A stretch of DNA of 64,000 nucleotides from Tractidigestivibacter montrealensis (GTDB lineage Bacteria > Actinomycetota > Coriobacteriia > Coriobacteriales > Atopobiaceae). Shown here in pieces: positions 1-7,215 of this stretch. The position numbers and the translations under genes are program-made. A model generated the notes under the pieces. It made no database searches. It had not been told where the DNA came from and worked only from the letters and a program-made list of their open reading frames with translations. Location of the stretch: assembly GCF_024741235.1 (NCBI RefSeq), contig NZ_JANSKA010000005.1, forward strand, positions 62,001 through 126,000, given 5' to 3'. Each line of letters begins with the position of its first letter. Position 1 is the stretch's first letter.

Positions 1-948
1 ACGCCCGAGGAGATTCGCTACCTCCTCGACCTCTCTGCCGACCTCAAGGCAAAGAAGCGCGTGCACGAGCCGCACCGCTACCTCGAGGGCAAGAACATCG
101 TCCTGCTCTTCGAGAAGACCTCCACGCGCACGCGCTGCAGCTTCGAGGTCGCTGGCCACGATCTGGGCATGAACGTGACCTATCTCGACCCTGGCTCGAG
201 CCAGATGGGCAAGAAGGAGTCCATCGAGGACACCGCGCGCGTGCTTGGCCGCATGTTCGACGGCATCGAGTACCGCGGCTACGCGCAGTCCATCGTCCAG
301 ACGCTGGCCGACTATGCTGGTGTCCCCGTGTGGAACGGCCTTACCACCGAGTTCCACCCCACGCAGATGCTCGCCGACGTCCTCACCATGCGCGAGGAGT
401 TTGGCAACGACCTCTCCGGCCGCAAGCTTACCTTCATGGGCGATGCGGGCAACAACGTGGGCAACTCCCTCATGGTGGTGTGCGCCAAGCTTGGCATTGA
501 CTTCTGCGCGTGCGGGCCTGAGAAGCAGATGCCCGCGCCCGAGCTTGTCGAGCAGTGTCGCGCCATTGCCGCCGAGAACGGCTCCACGATCACACTCACC
601 GAGGACGTGGACGAGGGCGCGCGCAACGCCTCCGTCATCTACACGGACATCTGGGTCTCGATGGGCGAGCCCGACAGCCTCTGGGCAGAGCGCATCAAGC
701 TCCTGAAGCCCTACCAGGTCACTGGTGACGTGATGGCCAAGGCCGCCCCCGACGCCATCTTCATGCACTGCCTCCCCAGCTTCCACGACCGCCACACCAC
801 CATTGGCGAGGACATCTACGAGAAGTTCGGACTCGCCGAGATGGAGGTTACCAACGAGGTCTTCGAGGGGCCGCGTTCCCGTGTCTTCGACGAGGCCGAG
901 AACCGCATGCACACGATAAAGGCCGTGATGTACGCGACGCTCAAGTAG
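1..948 (+). CDS. argF: Ornithine carbamoyltransferase, 5'-truncated by window edge
   Basis: Transfers the carbamoyl group from carbamoyl phosphate to ornithine (or runs in reverse in the arginine deiminase pathway) in the cytosol. The reading frame is open from base 1, so the true start lies outside the window; only a short N-terminal piece can be missing, because the sequence begins in the first helix (TPEEIRYLLDL). The carbamoyl-phosphate loop STRTR is at about residues 41-45 of the visible part. The HPTQ motif follows, and the ornithine-site motif HCLPSFHD is near the C-terminus, with the usual ending KAVMYATLK. Whether it is anabolic or catabolic cannot be decided without the neighbours to the left. 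A palindromic repeat lies 25 bases after the stop. The family assignment is certain. Confidence 0.96.
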   Translation, partial: TPEEIRYLLDLSADLKAKKRVHEPHRYLEGKNIVLLFEKTSTRTRCSFEVAGHDLGMNVTYLDPGSSQMGKKESIEDTARVLGRMFDGIEYRGYAQSIVQTLADYAGVPVWNGLTTEFHPTQMLADVLTMREEFGNDLSGRKLTFMGDAGNNVGNSLMVVCAKLGIDFCACGPEKQMPAPELVEQCRAIAAENGSTITLTEDVDEGARNASVIYTDIWVSMGEPDSLWAERIKLLKPYQVTGDVMAKAAPDAIFMHCLPSFHDRHTTIGEDIYEKFGLAEMEVTNEVFEGPRSRVFDEAENRMHTIKAVMYATLK

Positions 949-973
949 GCGGACGCAGCTGTTGGGCGGGGGC

Positions 974-1010
974 TGAATGAGACAAAGGGACAGTCCCTTT
1001 GTCTCATTCA
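974..1010. repeat. Perfect palindromic repeat, copy 1
   Basis: An 18-base arm (974-991) and its exact reverse complement (993-1010) flank a single A. The core GAGACAAAGGGAC/GTCCCTTTGTCTC recurs at 1064-1090 and 42703-42737. It lies 25 bases after the argF stop, so it could also act as a hairpin 3' of that mRNA, although no T-tract follows. Confidence 0.9.
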
Positions 1011-1063
1011 TGTCTTGGGTGAACTAACGTGCCAACGGCCATTTTTGCAAGCCGTTTGCAAGT

Positions 1064-1099
1064 GAGACAAAGGGACTGTCCCTTTGTCTCTTTGTCTCA
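1064..1099. repeat. Palindromic repeat, copy 2 (opposite centre base)
   Basis: Thirteen-base arms (1064-1076 and 1078-1090) flank a central T, where copies 1 and 3 have A. An extra partial copy of the right-arm end (TTTGTCTCA) follows at 1091-1099. Copies 1 and 2 sit 53 bases apart, and the spacer holds its own small stem (AACGGC 1034-1039 with GCCGTT 1051-1056), so the pair looks like a REP doublet. Confidence 0.85.
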
Positions 1100-1113
1100 T
1101 GGGAGGAAGACTA

Positions 1114-1677
1114 GTGGAGGACATGGAGACGCAGGAGAGGCTTGATGCCCTGCTCGCGGATTGTGACCTCTGCCTGCGGCGCATTGGAATCTCTCCGCGC
1201 GAGTACCTGCCCTCGGTGAGGCTCACGCACAACCACTCGCGCATTGGCAGCTGCAAGAAGCTGCGTGGCGGTCGCAAGCCGCTCTTCCAGATTTCATGCT
1301 CCGTCGATGCGTGCAAGACTGACGCTCAGGTGCGTGACGTCCTCTTCCACGAGCTCATCCACACGCTTCCTGGCTGCTTTGACCATGGGAGGCGTTTCCG
1401 CGAGGTTGCTGCCAGGGTCAATGCGGCGTATGGCACCGACGTTCGCGCCACGCGCCGCGAGCTTGTCCGCAAGGTGTCGGAGGTTCCTCGCTCGCAGATG
1501 GAACCCCTCGTTGGAACCGAGCTGCTCGTTCGTGGCAAGCGCTACCGATTCGTGGGCATGAACGAGCGGCCAAAGCGCTTCTGCAACCTTGCGGACGAGC
1601 GTGGCCGTCTCTACGTGTGCGCACCTGCCTATGTGCTTGCGCATATGAAAGCTACCCCGGAGCGAACTCCGAGGTAG
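1114..1677 (+). CDS. SprT-like zinc metalloprotease domain protein
   Basis: Predicted zinc-dependent peptidase of the SprT-like superfamily, about 187 residues. The hallmark is HELIH with a downstream GCFDHGRRF segment that would supply the third zinc ligand (HExxH...GHG-like arrangement). I choose GTG 1114 because GGAGG at 1102-1106 sits 7 bases upstream. Earlier in-frame starts (TTG 1084, ATG 1099) fall inside or against the palindromic repeat and lack a ribosome site. The C-terminal part (KRYRFVGMNERPKRFCNL) is basic but has no clear CxxC zinc ribbon. Substrate and role are unknown; bacterial SprT-like proteins are mostly uncharacterised. It is monocistronic, facing trpS tail to tail. Confidence 0.75.
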   Translation: MEDMETQERLDALLADCDLCLRRIGISPREYLPSVRLTHNHSRIGSCKKLRGGRKPLFQISCSVDACKTDAQVRDVLFHELIHTLPGCFDHGRRFREVAARVNAAYGTDVRATRRELVRKVSEVPRSQMEPLVGTELLVRGKRYRFVGMNERPKRFCNLADERGRLYVCAPAYVLAHMKATPERTPR

Positions 1678-1680
1678 CTT
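1649..1680. terminator. Bidirectional terminator hairpin between sprT-like gene and trpS
   Basis: A 14-base stem (1649-1662 with 1667-1680, one mismatch) closed by a CGAA loop overlaps the end of the SprT-like gene and lies 28 bases beyond the trpS stop on the other strand. T-runs are short on both sides, so termination strength is uncertain. Confidence 0.6.
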
Positions 1681-1708
1681 GCCTTGCCAGAATTCTTTGT
1701 GCTGGATT

Positions 1709-2758
1709 CTAGTACACCATGCCCATGGCCTCGCGAACCTCGTTCAGGGTCTGGTGGGCGATCTCGTTCGCGCGACGGTTGCCGTCGTGGAGGACGTCCT
1801 TCACGTAGTCGAGGTTGCCGGCGAGCTTCTCGCGGCGCTCGCGGATGGGGGCAAAGTACTCGTTCACGACCTCGGTGGTGTAGCGCTTGAGCTGGCCCGC
1901 GCCGCCCATGCCAATCTCGTCTGCGATCTCCTTGGGGTCGCGGCCGCTGCAGATGCCGGCCGTGGTGAGCAGCGCCGAGACGCCGGGGCGTCCCTCGGGG
2001 TCAAACGTGATGTTGCGCTCGGAGTCGGTCTTCGACTTCTTGATGAGCTTGGCGGTTTCCTCGGCGGTCATCGAGAGCGAGATGGCGTTGCCGTAGGACT
2101 TGCTCATCTTGCGGCCGTCAAGGCCAGGCAGGAGCGGCGTCGAGGTGAGAAGCCCTGCGACCTCGGGAAAGACCTTGCCGTAGCGCTCGTTGAAGCGGCG
2201 GGCGATCTTCGAGGTGATCTCGATGTGAGGGAGCTGGTCACGTCCCACGGGCACGATGTTGCCCTTGCAGAAGAGGATGTCGCACGCCTGGTGCACGGGA
2301 TAGGTGAGAAGCAGCCCCGTGAGCGCGTGGCCGGAGGCCGCCTGCTCTGCCTTCACAGTGGGGTTGCGCTCCATCTCAGCCTCGGTCACCAGTGAGAGGA
2401 ACGGCAGCATGAGCTGGTTTTCCTCAGGGACGGCGGAGTGGGTGAAGATCATGGTCTTCTCGGGGTCAATGCCACAGGCAAGGTAGTCGATGACCATGTT
2501 GTACACGTTGTCGCGGATGTGCTCGGTGGTGTCGCGGTCTGTGATCACCTGGTAGTCAGCAATGATGATGTTGGTGTTGACGCCTAGGTCCTGGAGACGC
2601 ACGCGTTCCTTGATGGTACCAAAGTAGTGGCCCAGGTGCAGGCGGCCCGTGGGCCTGTCACCCGTGAGCATGGTGTAGTTCTCGGGGTGCTGGGGCAGGT
2701 CGGCCTGAATCTGGTCGCTGCGCTTGAGCGCGGCTTCGTAGCTTCCCTCGTTGGGCAT
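1709..2758 (-). CDS. trpS: Tryptophan--tRNA ligase
   Basis: Class I aminoacyl-tRNA synthetase charging tRNA-Trp with tryptophan, 349 residues, a normal size. The HIGH-type motif is GRLHLGHYFG near residue 20 and the KMSKS motif (KMSKSYGN) is near residue 215. The start at 2758 is preferred over longer in-frame options because AGGAG lies a few bases upstream on the minus strand and the protein then begins just before the conserved TGDRPTGRLHLGH region. It is transcribed alone, convergent with the SprT-like gene and divergent from the formyl-THF cyclo-ligase. A small GC hairpin (2785-2801) sits in its leader; I saw no T-box motif. Confidence 0.96.
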   Translation of the reverse strand: MPNEGSYEAALKRSDQIQADLPQHPENYTMLTGDRPTGRLHLGHYFGTIKERVRLQDLGVNTNIIIADYQVITDRDTTEHIRDNVYNMVIDYLACGIDPEKTMIFTHSAVPEENQLMLPFLSLVTEAEMERNPTVKAEQAASGHALTGLLLTYPVHQACDILFCKGNIVPVGRDQLPHIEITSKIARRFNERYGKVFPEVAGLLTSTPLLPGLDGRKMSKSYGNAISLSMTAEETAKLIKKSKTDSERNITFDPEGRPGVSALLTTAGICSGRDPKEIADEIGMGGAGQLKRYTTEVVNEYFAPIRERREKLAGNLDYVKDVLHDGNRRANEIAHQTLNEVREAMGMVY

Positions 2759-2784
2759 GGTGTCTCCTGGTTCTTTGCGTGGAA

Positions 2785-2801
2785 GTGCCGCAGGGCGGCA
2801 C
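2785..2801 (-). other. Hairpin in trpS leader
   Basis: A perfect 7-bp stem (2785-2791 with 2795-2801) with a 3-base loop lies about 20 bases upstream of the trpS ribosome-binding site. There is no U-run and no Trp-rich leader peptide, so a regulatory role is only a possibility. Confidence 0.35.
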
Positions 2802-2971
2802 GTGGGCTCACAAACATCCATCTTACGGCAACCAGACCTTGCTGTCCGCCTTGGGTTTGCAAGACCGGTATTTGGGACCCATGCCTTGCCACAGGGTTGC
2901 AAGATGGGTAACGTTGCCTGGCCGCTTACGATTATGGGGTAAAGTGGACTATGACGGAGAAGGAGGACGCG

Positions 2972-3577
2972 GTGGCGAGTTCCCAAGGATCAGATGCTGG
3001 CAAGACCGCCCTCCGCGCAGAGTACGTGCGCATTCGCACGAAAATCTCCTCTGCGCTGCGCGCAACAACAGACGCACGCATACTCCAACGGCTCGAGGAG
3101 CTTCCCACGTGGCGAGAAGCCCGTCTCGTCCTCACCTATGTCTCGTTTGGCAGCGAGGTGGATACGCACGCCCTCATGCAGGCCGCCTGGTCTGCCGGCA
3201 AGCAGGTTGCGGTCCCGCGCTGTCGCCGCTCCCATTCGCTCGACTTCTATGTGATTTCCTCGGAGGATGACCTCGAGCCCGGCCTTCGTGGGCTCATGGA
3301 GCCTTCCCCAGATTGTGGACGTCCCCTCACACCGCCGCAGATGGTGGGCTCGCTGTGCATTGTGCCTGGCCTTGTGTTTGATGCCGACGGCTACCGCATT
3401 GGCTACGGTGGCGGCTACTACGACAGGTTCCTTGCCTTCTACCCTGGCGAGAAGGTCGCGCTGGTGCGCTCGCGGCAGCTATCGGGAAACCCGCTGCCAA
3501 GAGACGAGCATGACGTGCCCGTTGACTGGCTCGTGAGCGAGTCCGGCGCATGGTGCTGCAACCCTATGGTGCGATAA
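2972..3577 (+). CDS. 5-formyltetrahydrofolate cyclo-ligase
   Basis: ATP-dependent conversion of 5-formyl-THF to 5,10-methenyl-THF (MTHFS/YgfA family), about 201 residues. The diagnostic C-terminal motif GYGGGYYDRFL is present, preceded by PGLVFDADGYRIG, as expected for the substrate and ATP loop. Two starts are possible: ATG 2951, without a recognisable ribosome site, and GTG 2972, with AAGGAGG at 2960-2966 and 5-base spacing. I favour GTG. The gene is divergent from trpS and convergent with aroQ, with a weak terminator between the stops. Confidence 0.88.
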   Translation: MASSQGSDAGKTALRAEYVRIRTKISSALRATTDARILQRLEELPTWREARLVLTYVSFGSEVDTHALMQAAWSAGKQVAVPRCRRSHSLDFYVISSEDDLEPGLRGLMEPSPDCGRPLTPPQMVGSLCIVPGLVFDADGYRIGYGGGYYDRFLAFYPGEKVALVRSRQLSGNPLPRDEHDVPVDWLVSESGAWCCNPMVR

Positions 3578-3599
3578 GCGCCGTATGCTGACGCTTTTT
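3576..3599. terminator. Weak terminator between cyclo-ligase and aroQ
   Basis: A 5-bp stem (AAGCG 3576-3580 with CGCTT 3592-3596) with an 11-base loop is followed by a run of five T (3595-3599). It lies between two convergent genes. Confidence 0.4.
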
Positions 3600-3600
3600 G

Positions 3601-4536
3601 CTAGGCCTTCTCGGCACCCTTGTGCTCGTGGAGGCAGGCGGCCATGTCCTTGATTGCCTTGCGGTACCCGTCGAGTCCCATGCCCACGATGGTCTCGAAG
3701 CACGCCGCACGCACGTAGGAGACCTGCCGGAAGTCCTCGCGCTCGTCAACCTTCGAGATGTGGACCTCTATCGTGGGGAGCGCTACGGACTTGAGCGCGT
3801 CGAGCAGCGCCACCGAGGTGTGCGTGTAGGCGGCGGGGTTGATGACAATGCCGTCGAACTCGCCGTAGGCGGCCTGGATCACGTCGACGAGGTCCCCCTC
3901 GTGGTTGGACTGGAAGCAGCGGCACTCCGCAAAGCCCGCTTCACGGGCGGCCGTACGGCAAAGGCGCACGAGGTCGGCATAGGTCTTGCGGCCGTAGATC
4001 TTGGGCTCGCGCACGCCGAGCATGTTGATGTTGGGACCGTTTACCACTAGGAGGCGGTAGGTGCTGCCGGCATCCGTTGCCTCGAGGAGCGAGGCCAGCT
4101 CCTCCATGTCATCCGCGTCGTCATCGTCGTTTGCGGGGGTATCGACGTGTGCTGAGGCCAGCGTTTTCTTTGCGGCAACAGCCGCGCGCACCGCCTTGGG
4201 GATGGGCGCGTGACCGTTGATCTGCACGCTGATGGAGTCCTCTGGGGCAGAGGAGGAGCCACGGAAGGCGGAGTAGCTGGGCTCGATGCCGGTAAGCCGC
4301 ACGATGTCATTGCTGACCTCGTTGATGGAGCCAGGGCCAAAGACGATCTCGACACCGTTTGAGCCGCGACGCACGGTGCCAAGGACGCCCTTGATGGAGC
4401 GGAGCCTGTTGAGGTCGATAAGGTCTGGTTCCTCGGTGAGAATCCTGAGCCTCGTCATGCAGATGTCGTTCGCCTTTACGTTGTCCTTGCCACCAAGGGC
4501 GTCGAGGACCTGCTCGGCGACATCCGTCTTTGCCAT
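3601..4536 (-). CDS. aroQ: PTS EIIB domain - type II 3-dehydroquinate dehydratase fusion
   Basis: Third step of the shikimate pathway, dehydrating 3-dehydroquinate to 3-dehydroshikimate. The type II dehydroquinase fills residues ~160-311: NGPNINMLG, REPKIYG with the catalytic Tyr181, SNHEGDLVD, AAYTHTS with the catalytic His239, and EVHIS. Ordinary AroQ is about 145 residues; here an extra ~90-residue N-terminal domain looks like a glucose-type PTS EIIB domain: ALGGKDNV, then DICMTRLR with the phospho-accepting Cys26, then GVLGTV and NGVEIVFGP. An acidic linker (residues ~90-158, run of Asp at 136-143) joins them. ATG 4536 is preferred to an in-frame TTG 4545. The gene is the last of the aromatic cluster but is separated by 186 bases and probably has its own promoter. 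AroQ is certain; the EIIB assignment is strong by pattern; the regulatory meaning is unknown. Confidence 0.93.
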   Translation of the reverse strand: MAKTDVAEQVLDALGGKDNVKANDICMTRLRILTEEPDLIDLNRLRSIKGVLGTVRRGSNGVEIVFGPGSINEVSNDIVRLTGIEPSYSAFRGSSSAPEDSISVQINGHAPIPKAVRAAVAAKKTLASAHVDTPANDDDDADDMEELASLLEATDAGSTYRLLVVNGPNINMLGVREPKIYGRKTYADLVRLCRTAAREAGFAECRCFQSNHEGDLVDVIQAAYGEFDGIVINPAAYTHTSVALLDALKSVALPTIEVHISKVDEREDFRQVSYVRAACFETIVGMGLDGYRKAIKDMAACLHEHKGAEKA

Positions 4537-4633
4537 TTGCGCCAAACCCTTTCTTCCTGCGGCGCACTGCTCAAAAAGGCCTTCTCCCCAAGGTCTTCCA
4601 TCGCTGCCCCACTTGTTTAAATGTGTTGAGCAG

Positions 4634-4660
4634 AGTATAGGGCTATCGCAGGCACGTCAC
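4634..4660 (-). promoter_or_regulatory. Possible promoter of aroQ
   Basis: On the minus strand, TATACT (4634-4639) is preceded at 15 bases by GTGACG (4655-4660). It lies about 100 bases upstream of the aroQ start in the only sizeable gap of the aromatic cluster. The spacing is short, so this is tentative. Confidence 0.4.
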
Positions 4661-4722
4661 GGTGTTTGGTTGGTCATGACTCCGTAGACGTTGCCCATTT
4701 TCGGCTGACGTTGCGAGTTGCT

Positions 4723-6021
4723 CTAGAGGCCAAGCTGGTCCCTTATCGCGCGGGCGTTTCCGGCAGGAGACCCCATCGAGGCAATCGTGACGTCTGACCA
4801 GCCGCGATAGGCATCCATGCGTTCCCGTGCGAGCGTCTCCACGCCCTTGGCGGCAGAGACGGGCCTCCCTATGGTCTCGAGCTCTGCGATGGGTCGGTCG
4901 ATGAAGACGATGGTGCCGTTTTGGTGGAGGAGGTCGTAGTTGGCTGGCACGGTGACCACGCCGCCACCACAAGCCACTACAAGCCCCGAACGCGCGCCGT
5001 ACTCGCCCGTGACCTTGGACTCGACACGCCTGAACTCCTGCTCGCCCTTGGTGTTTATGATGTGCGCGGCGCTCTCGCCCGTGCTTGCCTCGATGGCGTC
5101 ATCGATGTCGACGAAGGGCCTGCCGAGCATGCGTGCCAGTCGCTTGCCGGTGGTGGTCTTTCCGCAGCCCGGCATGCCTATGAGGATGACGTTGCCCGTC
5201 TCGGAGAGAATCTGGGCCTCGATCTGATCCACGAGGGAGACGTCCAGCTCGCGGCCTTGGAAGAGCTCGCTGGATCGCAGCGCCTGCGCGACCAGCATGG
5301 ATAGGCCCGTCTCGGCGGGAATGCCCAGGCGCTCCGCCGCAAGCACGATGCCCGTGCGCGTTGGGTTGTAGATCACGTCGAGCACGCCGGCGAGGTTCTT
5401 GAGCTGAGCGAGGTCCTTCTCGGGCACAGGCGTCGCGGGGCAGTTTGGATACATCCCCACGGGTGTCGCATTGACCACGAGAACCGCATCCGCGTGGCGC
5501 TCCACCAGCGTCTGGTACGTGTCCTCTCCCGATCGCGAGATGACGGAGACTCGCGCCCCCGCGTCCTCGAGGGCAGCCTGGACGGCCGCGCTGGCGCCGC
5601 CGCTTCCCAGCACGAGGGCGGGCTTGCCTGCGAGAAGCGCCTGCTCGGTCGTCTTTAGCCTGCGCTCGCAGAAGCGCTGGAGCATGAGCGAGAAGCCCAG
5701 GACGTCGGTGTTCTCGGCAAAGATCGTGCCGTCCGGGCGGCGCACGAGGGTGTTGGCGGCGCCCAGGCGCTCAACGCGAGGGGAGCGCTCGTCAGCAAGG
5801 CGAGCGGCGTCTCGCTTGTAGGGAATGGTCACGTTGATGCCGCGCCAGGCACCCTCGCGGATGAACGGCTCAACTTCCTCGGGCTCGTGCTCGAAGAGCT
5901 CGTAGGGGACGCTCCCCAGGGTGGTGTGGATGCGTGGAGACCAGCTGTGGCCGAGCTTTCTGCCGAGAAGGCCAAAGGGTGCCGTTGCGGTCTGTGGCTG
6001 CTGTGCAGGCGTGCTGACCAT
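4723..6021 (-). CDS. Bifunctional shikimate dehydrogenase / shikimate kinase
   Basis: Carries two consecutive shikimate-pathway enzymes in one 432-residue chain. Residues ~15-275 are AroE (NADPH-dependent reduction of 3-dehydroshikimate): SWSP with Ser26/Ser28, NVTIPYK with Lys69, NTD with Asp106, and a GSGGASAAV nucleotide loop. Residues ~277-432 are AroK (ATP phosphorylation of shikimate): Walker A GMPGCGKTT at 282-290, DIDD at 305-308, the FRRVES shikimate-binding region, and CGGG at 351-354. The kinase lid region looks short (RPVSAAKGVETLARER). The start at 6021 directly abuts the pheA stop, so translation is coupled. Separate genes are the usual arrangement; the fusion should channel dehydroshikimate to shikimate-3-phosphate. 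Upstream neighbour is pheA; downstream is the spaced aroQ. Confidence 0.95.
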   Translation of the reverse strand: MVSTPAQQPQTATAPFGLLGRKLGHSWSPRIHTTLGSVPYELFEHEPEEVEPFIREGAWRGINVTIPYKRDAARLADERSPRVERLGAANTLVRRPDGTIFAENTDVLGFSLMLQRFCERRLKTTEQALLAGKPALVLGSGGASAAVQAALEDAGARVSVISRSGEDTYQTLVERHADAVLVVNATPVGMYPNCPATPVPEKDLAQLKNLAGVLDVIYNPTRTGIVLAAERLGIPAETGLSMLVAQALRSSELFQGRELDVSLVDQIEAQILSETGNVILIGMPGCGKTTTGKRLARMLGRPFVDIDDAIEASTGESAAHIINTKGEQEFRRVESKVTGEYGARSGLVVACGGGVVTVPANYDLLHQNGTIVFIDRPIAELETIGRPVSAAKGVETLARERMDAYRGWSDVTIASMGSPAGNARAIRDQLGL

Positions 6022-7170
6022 CTAGAGTACCTCCGAGTAGCTGCCAAGGTAGCGGCACTCCTCGCAGGCGTCGCCGATGGTTGCCATGAGGGTGCGGAAC
6101 TCTGGCGCCGTGACGGGGCACTCCACGTCGAAGTAGAACATGAACTCGAAGTCGCGACCGGGGATGGGGCGGCTCTCGAGCTTGATGATGTTGATGTCGA
6201 GCGCATAGAACTTCGCGAGCGCCTTGAAGAGCGTGCCGGGCCGGTGGTTCACCACGATCATGAGCGAGGTGCGGTCGGCGCCGGGGTAGATCTCGAGTTG
6301 CTTGGAGATGCAGGCAAAGCGCGTGTAGTTGTCGTCTCGGTCCTGGACATCGCGCATGAGCACGTCAAGGCCGTAGAGCTGGGCGCATGCGCGGCTCGAG
6401 AGGGCCGCCACGTCCGTGCGGTCGCTGTCGGCCACGCTCTTGGCCGCCATGGCCGTGTTCTCGACCACGTGGGGCGTGAGCCCCATGCGCTCTATGAACC
6501 CGGCACACTGGTTAATTGCCTGCTCGTGGCTGTAGACGTCGTGGATCTGCTCGACCGTGGTGCCGGGCTTGGCAAGGAGGTTGTGGTCAATCTTCACGCG
6601 CGTGGTGCGCACGATGTGGAAGTCGTGCTGCATCATGAGGTCGTAGACCTTGTTCACCGAGCCAGCCGTGGAGTTCTCGATGGGCAGGACGCCGTAGCGC
6701 GAGAAGTCCGTCTCGACGGCGCGGAACACCCCCTCGAAGGACTCGAAGTACGAGATGAGCGGGTGCTTGAAGATGCGGTCGGCCGCAAACTGGGAGTATG
6801 CGCCCTCTACGCCCTGGCAGGCGACGTAGGCCTCGCGGGGGAAGAGGTCTGCGGTCGTCTCGCATGCCTGGTCGATGGCTGCAAGCGCCTTGGGAGCATG
6901 CTCCGCCGCCAGGCGCTTGCCCTGGCGGGCTCGCGAGGCCTCCATGAGGAGCTGGAACAGGACCTCGGTGTAGGTTCTCAGGTCCTCGGGAGCCTTGTCC
7001 GCGAGCGCCGCCATATGTGCGCGCTCGCGCGAGCGGTCGAGGACGGGGAGGTTGTTGGTGCGCTTGTAGGCGGCCACGCGCTCCGCGCAGTCCATGCGTT
7101 TCTGGAACAGGTCGAGGATGGCATTGTCTATGTCATCGATCTCATGACGGATGTCCGAGAGGTCTTCCAT
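6022..7170 (-). CDS. pheA: Bifunctional chorismate mutase / prephenate dehydratase
   Basis: Converts chorismate to prephenate and then phenylpyruvate for phenylalanine synthesis. Domains run in order: an AroQ-class chorismate mutase helix bundle (residues ~1-85, with LSDIRHEIDDIDNAILDLF), prephenate dehydratase (~95-290, with GVLPIENSTAGSV and the NYTRF motif), and a C-terminal ACT domain (~295-375, with RPGTLFKAL and ESRP) that in this family binds phenylalanine for feedback inhibition. ATG 7170 is chosen (382 residues) because GGAG lies 9 bases upstream; a TTG at 7203 would add 11 residues but has no ribosome site. The aroC stop is 45 bases upstream. All key motifs are intact. Confidence 0.95.
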   Translation of the reverse strand: MEDLSDIRHEIDDIDNAILDLFQKRMDCAERVAAYKRTNNLPVLDRSRERAHMAALADKAPEDLRTYTEVLFQLLMEASRARQGKRLAAEHAPKALAAIDQACETTADLFPREAYVACQGVEGAYSQFAADRIFKHPLISYFESFEGVFRAVETDFSRYGVLPIENSTAGSVNKVYDLMMQHDFHIVRTTRVKIDHNLLAKPGTTVEQIHDVYSHEQAINQCAGFIERMGLTPHVVENTAMAAKSVADSDRTDVAALSSRACAQLYGLDVLMRDVQDRDDNYTRFACISKQLEIYPGADRTSLMIVVNHRPGTLFKALAKFYALDINIIKLESRPIPGRDFEFMFYFDVECPVTAPEFRTLMATIGDACEECRYLGSYSEVL

Positions 7171-7215
7171 GGTGCGTATCTCCGGTTCGATGTGGTAGGG
7201 CAATGGGTTCGGCGG

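Noticed and set aside
2759-2950. T-box riboswitch upstream of trpS
   Set aside because: The conserved TGG-N-ACC core is absent; only a 7-bp hairpin is visible.
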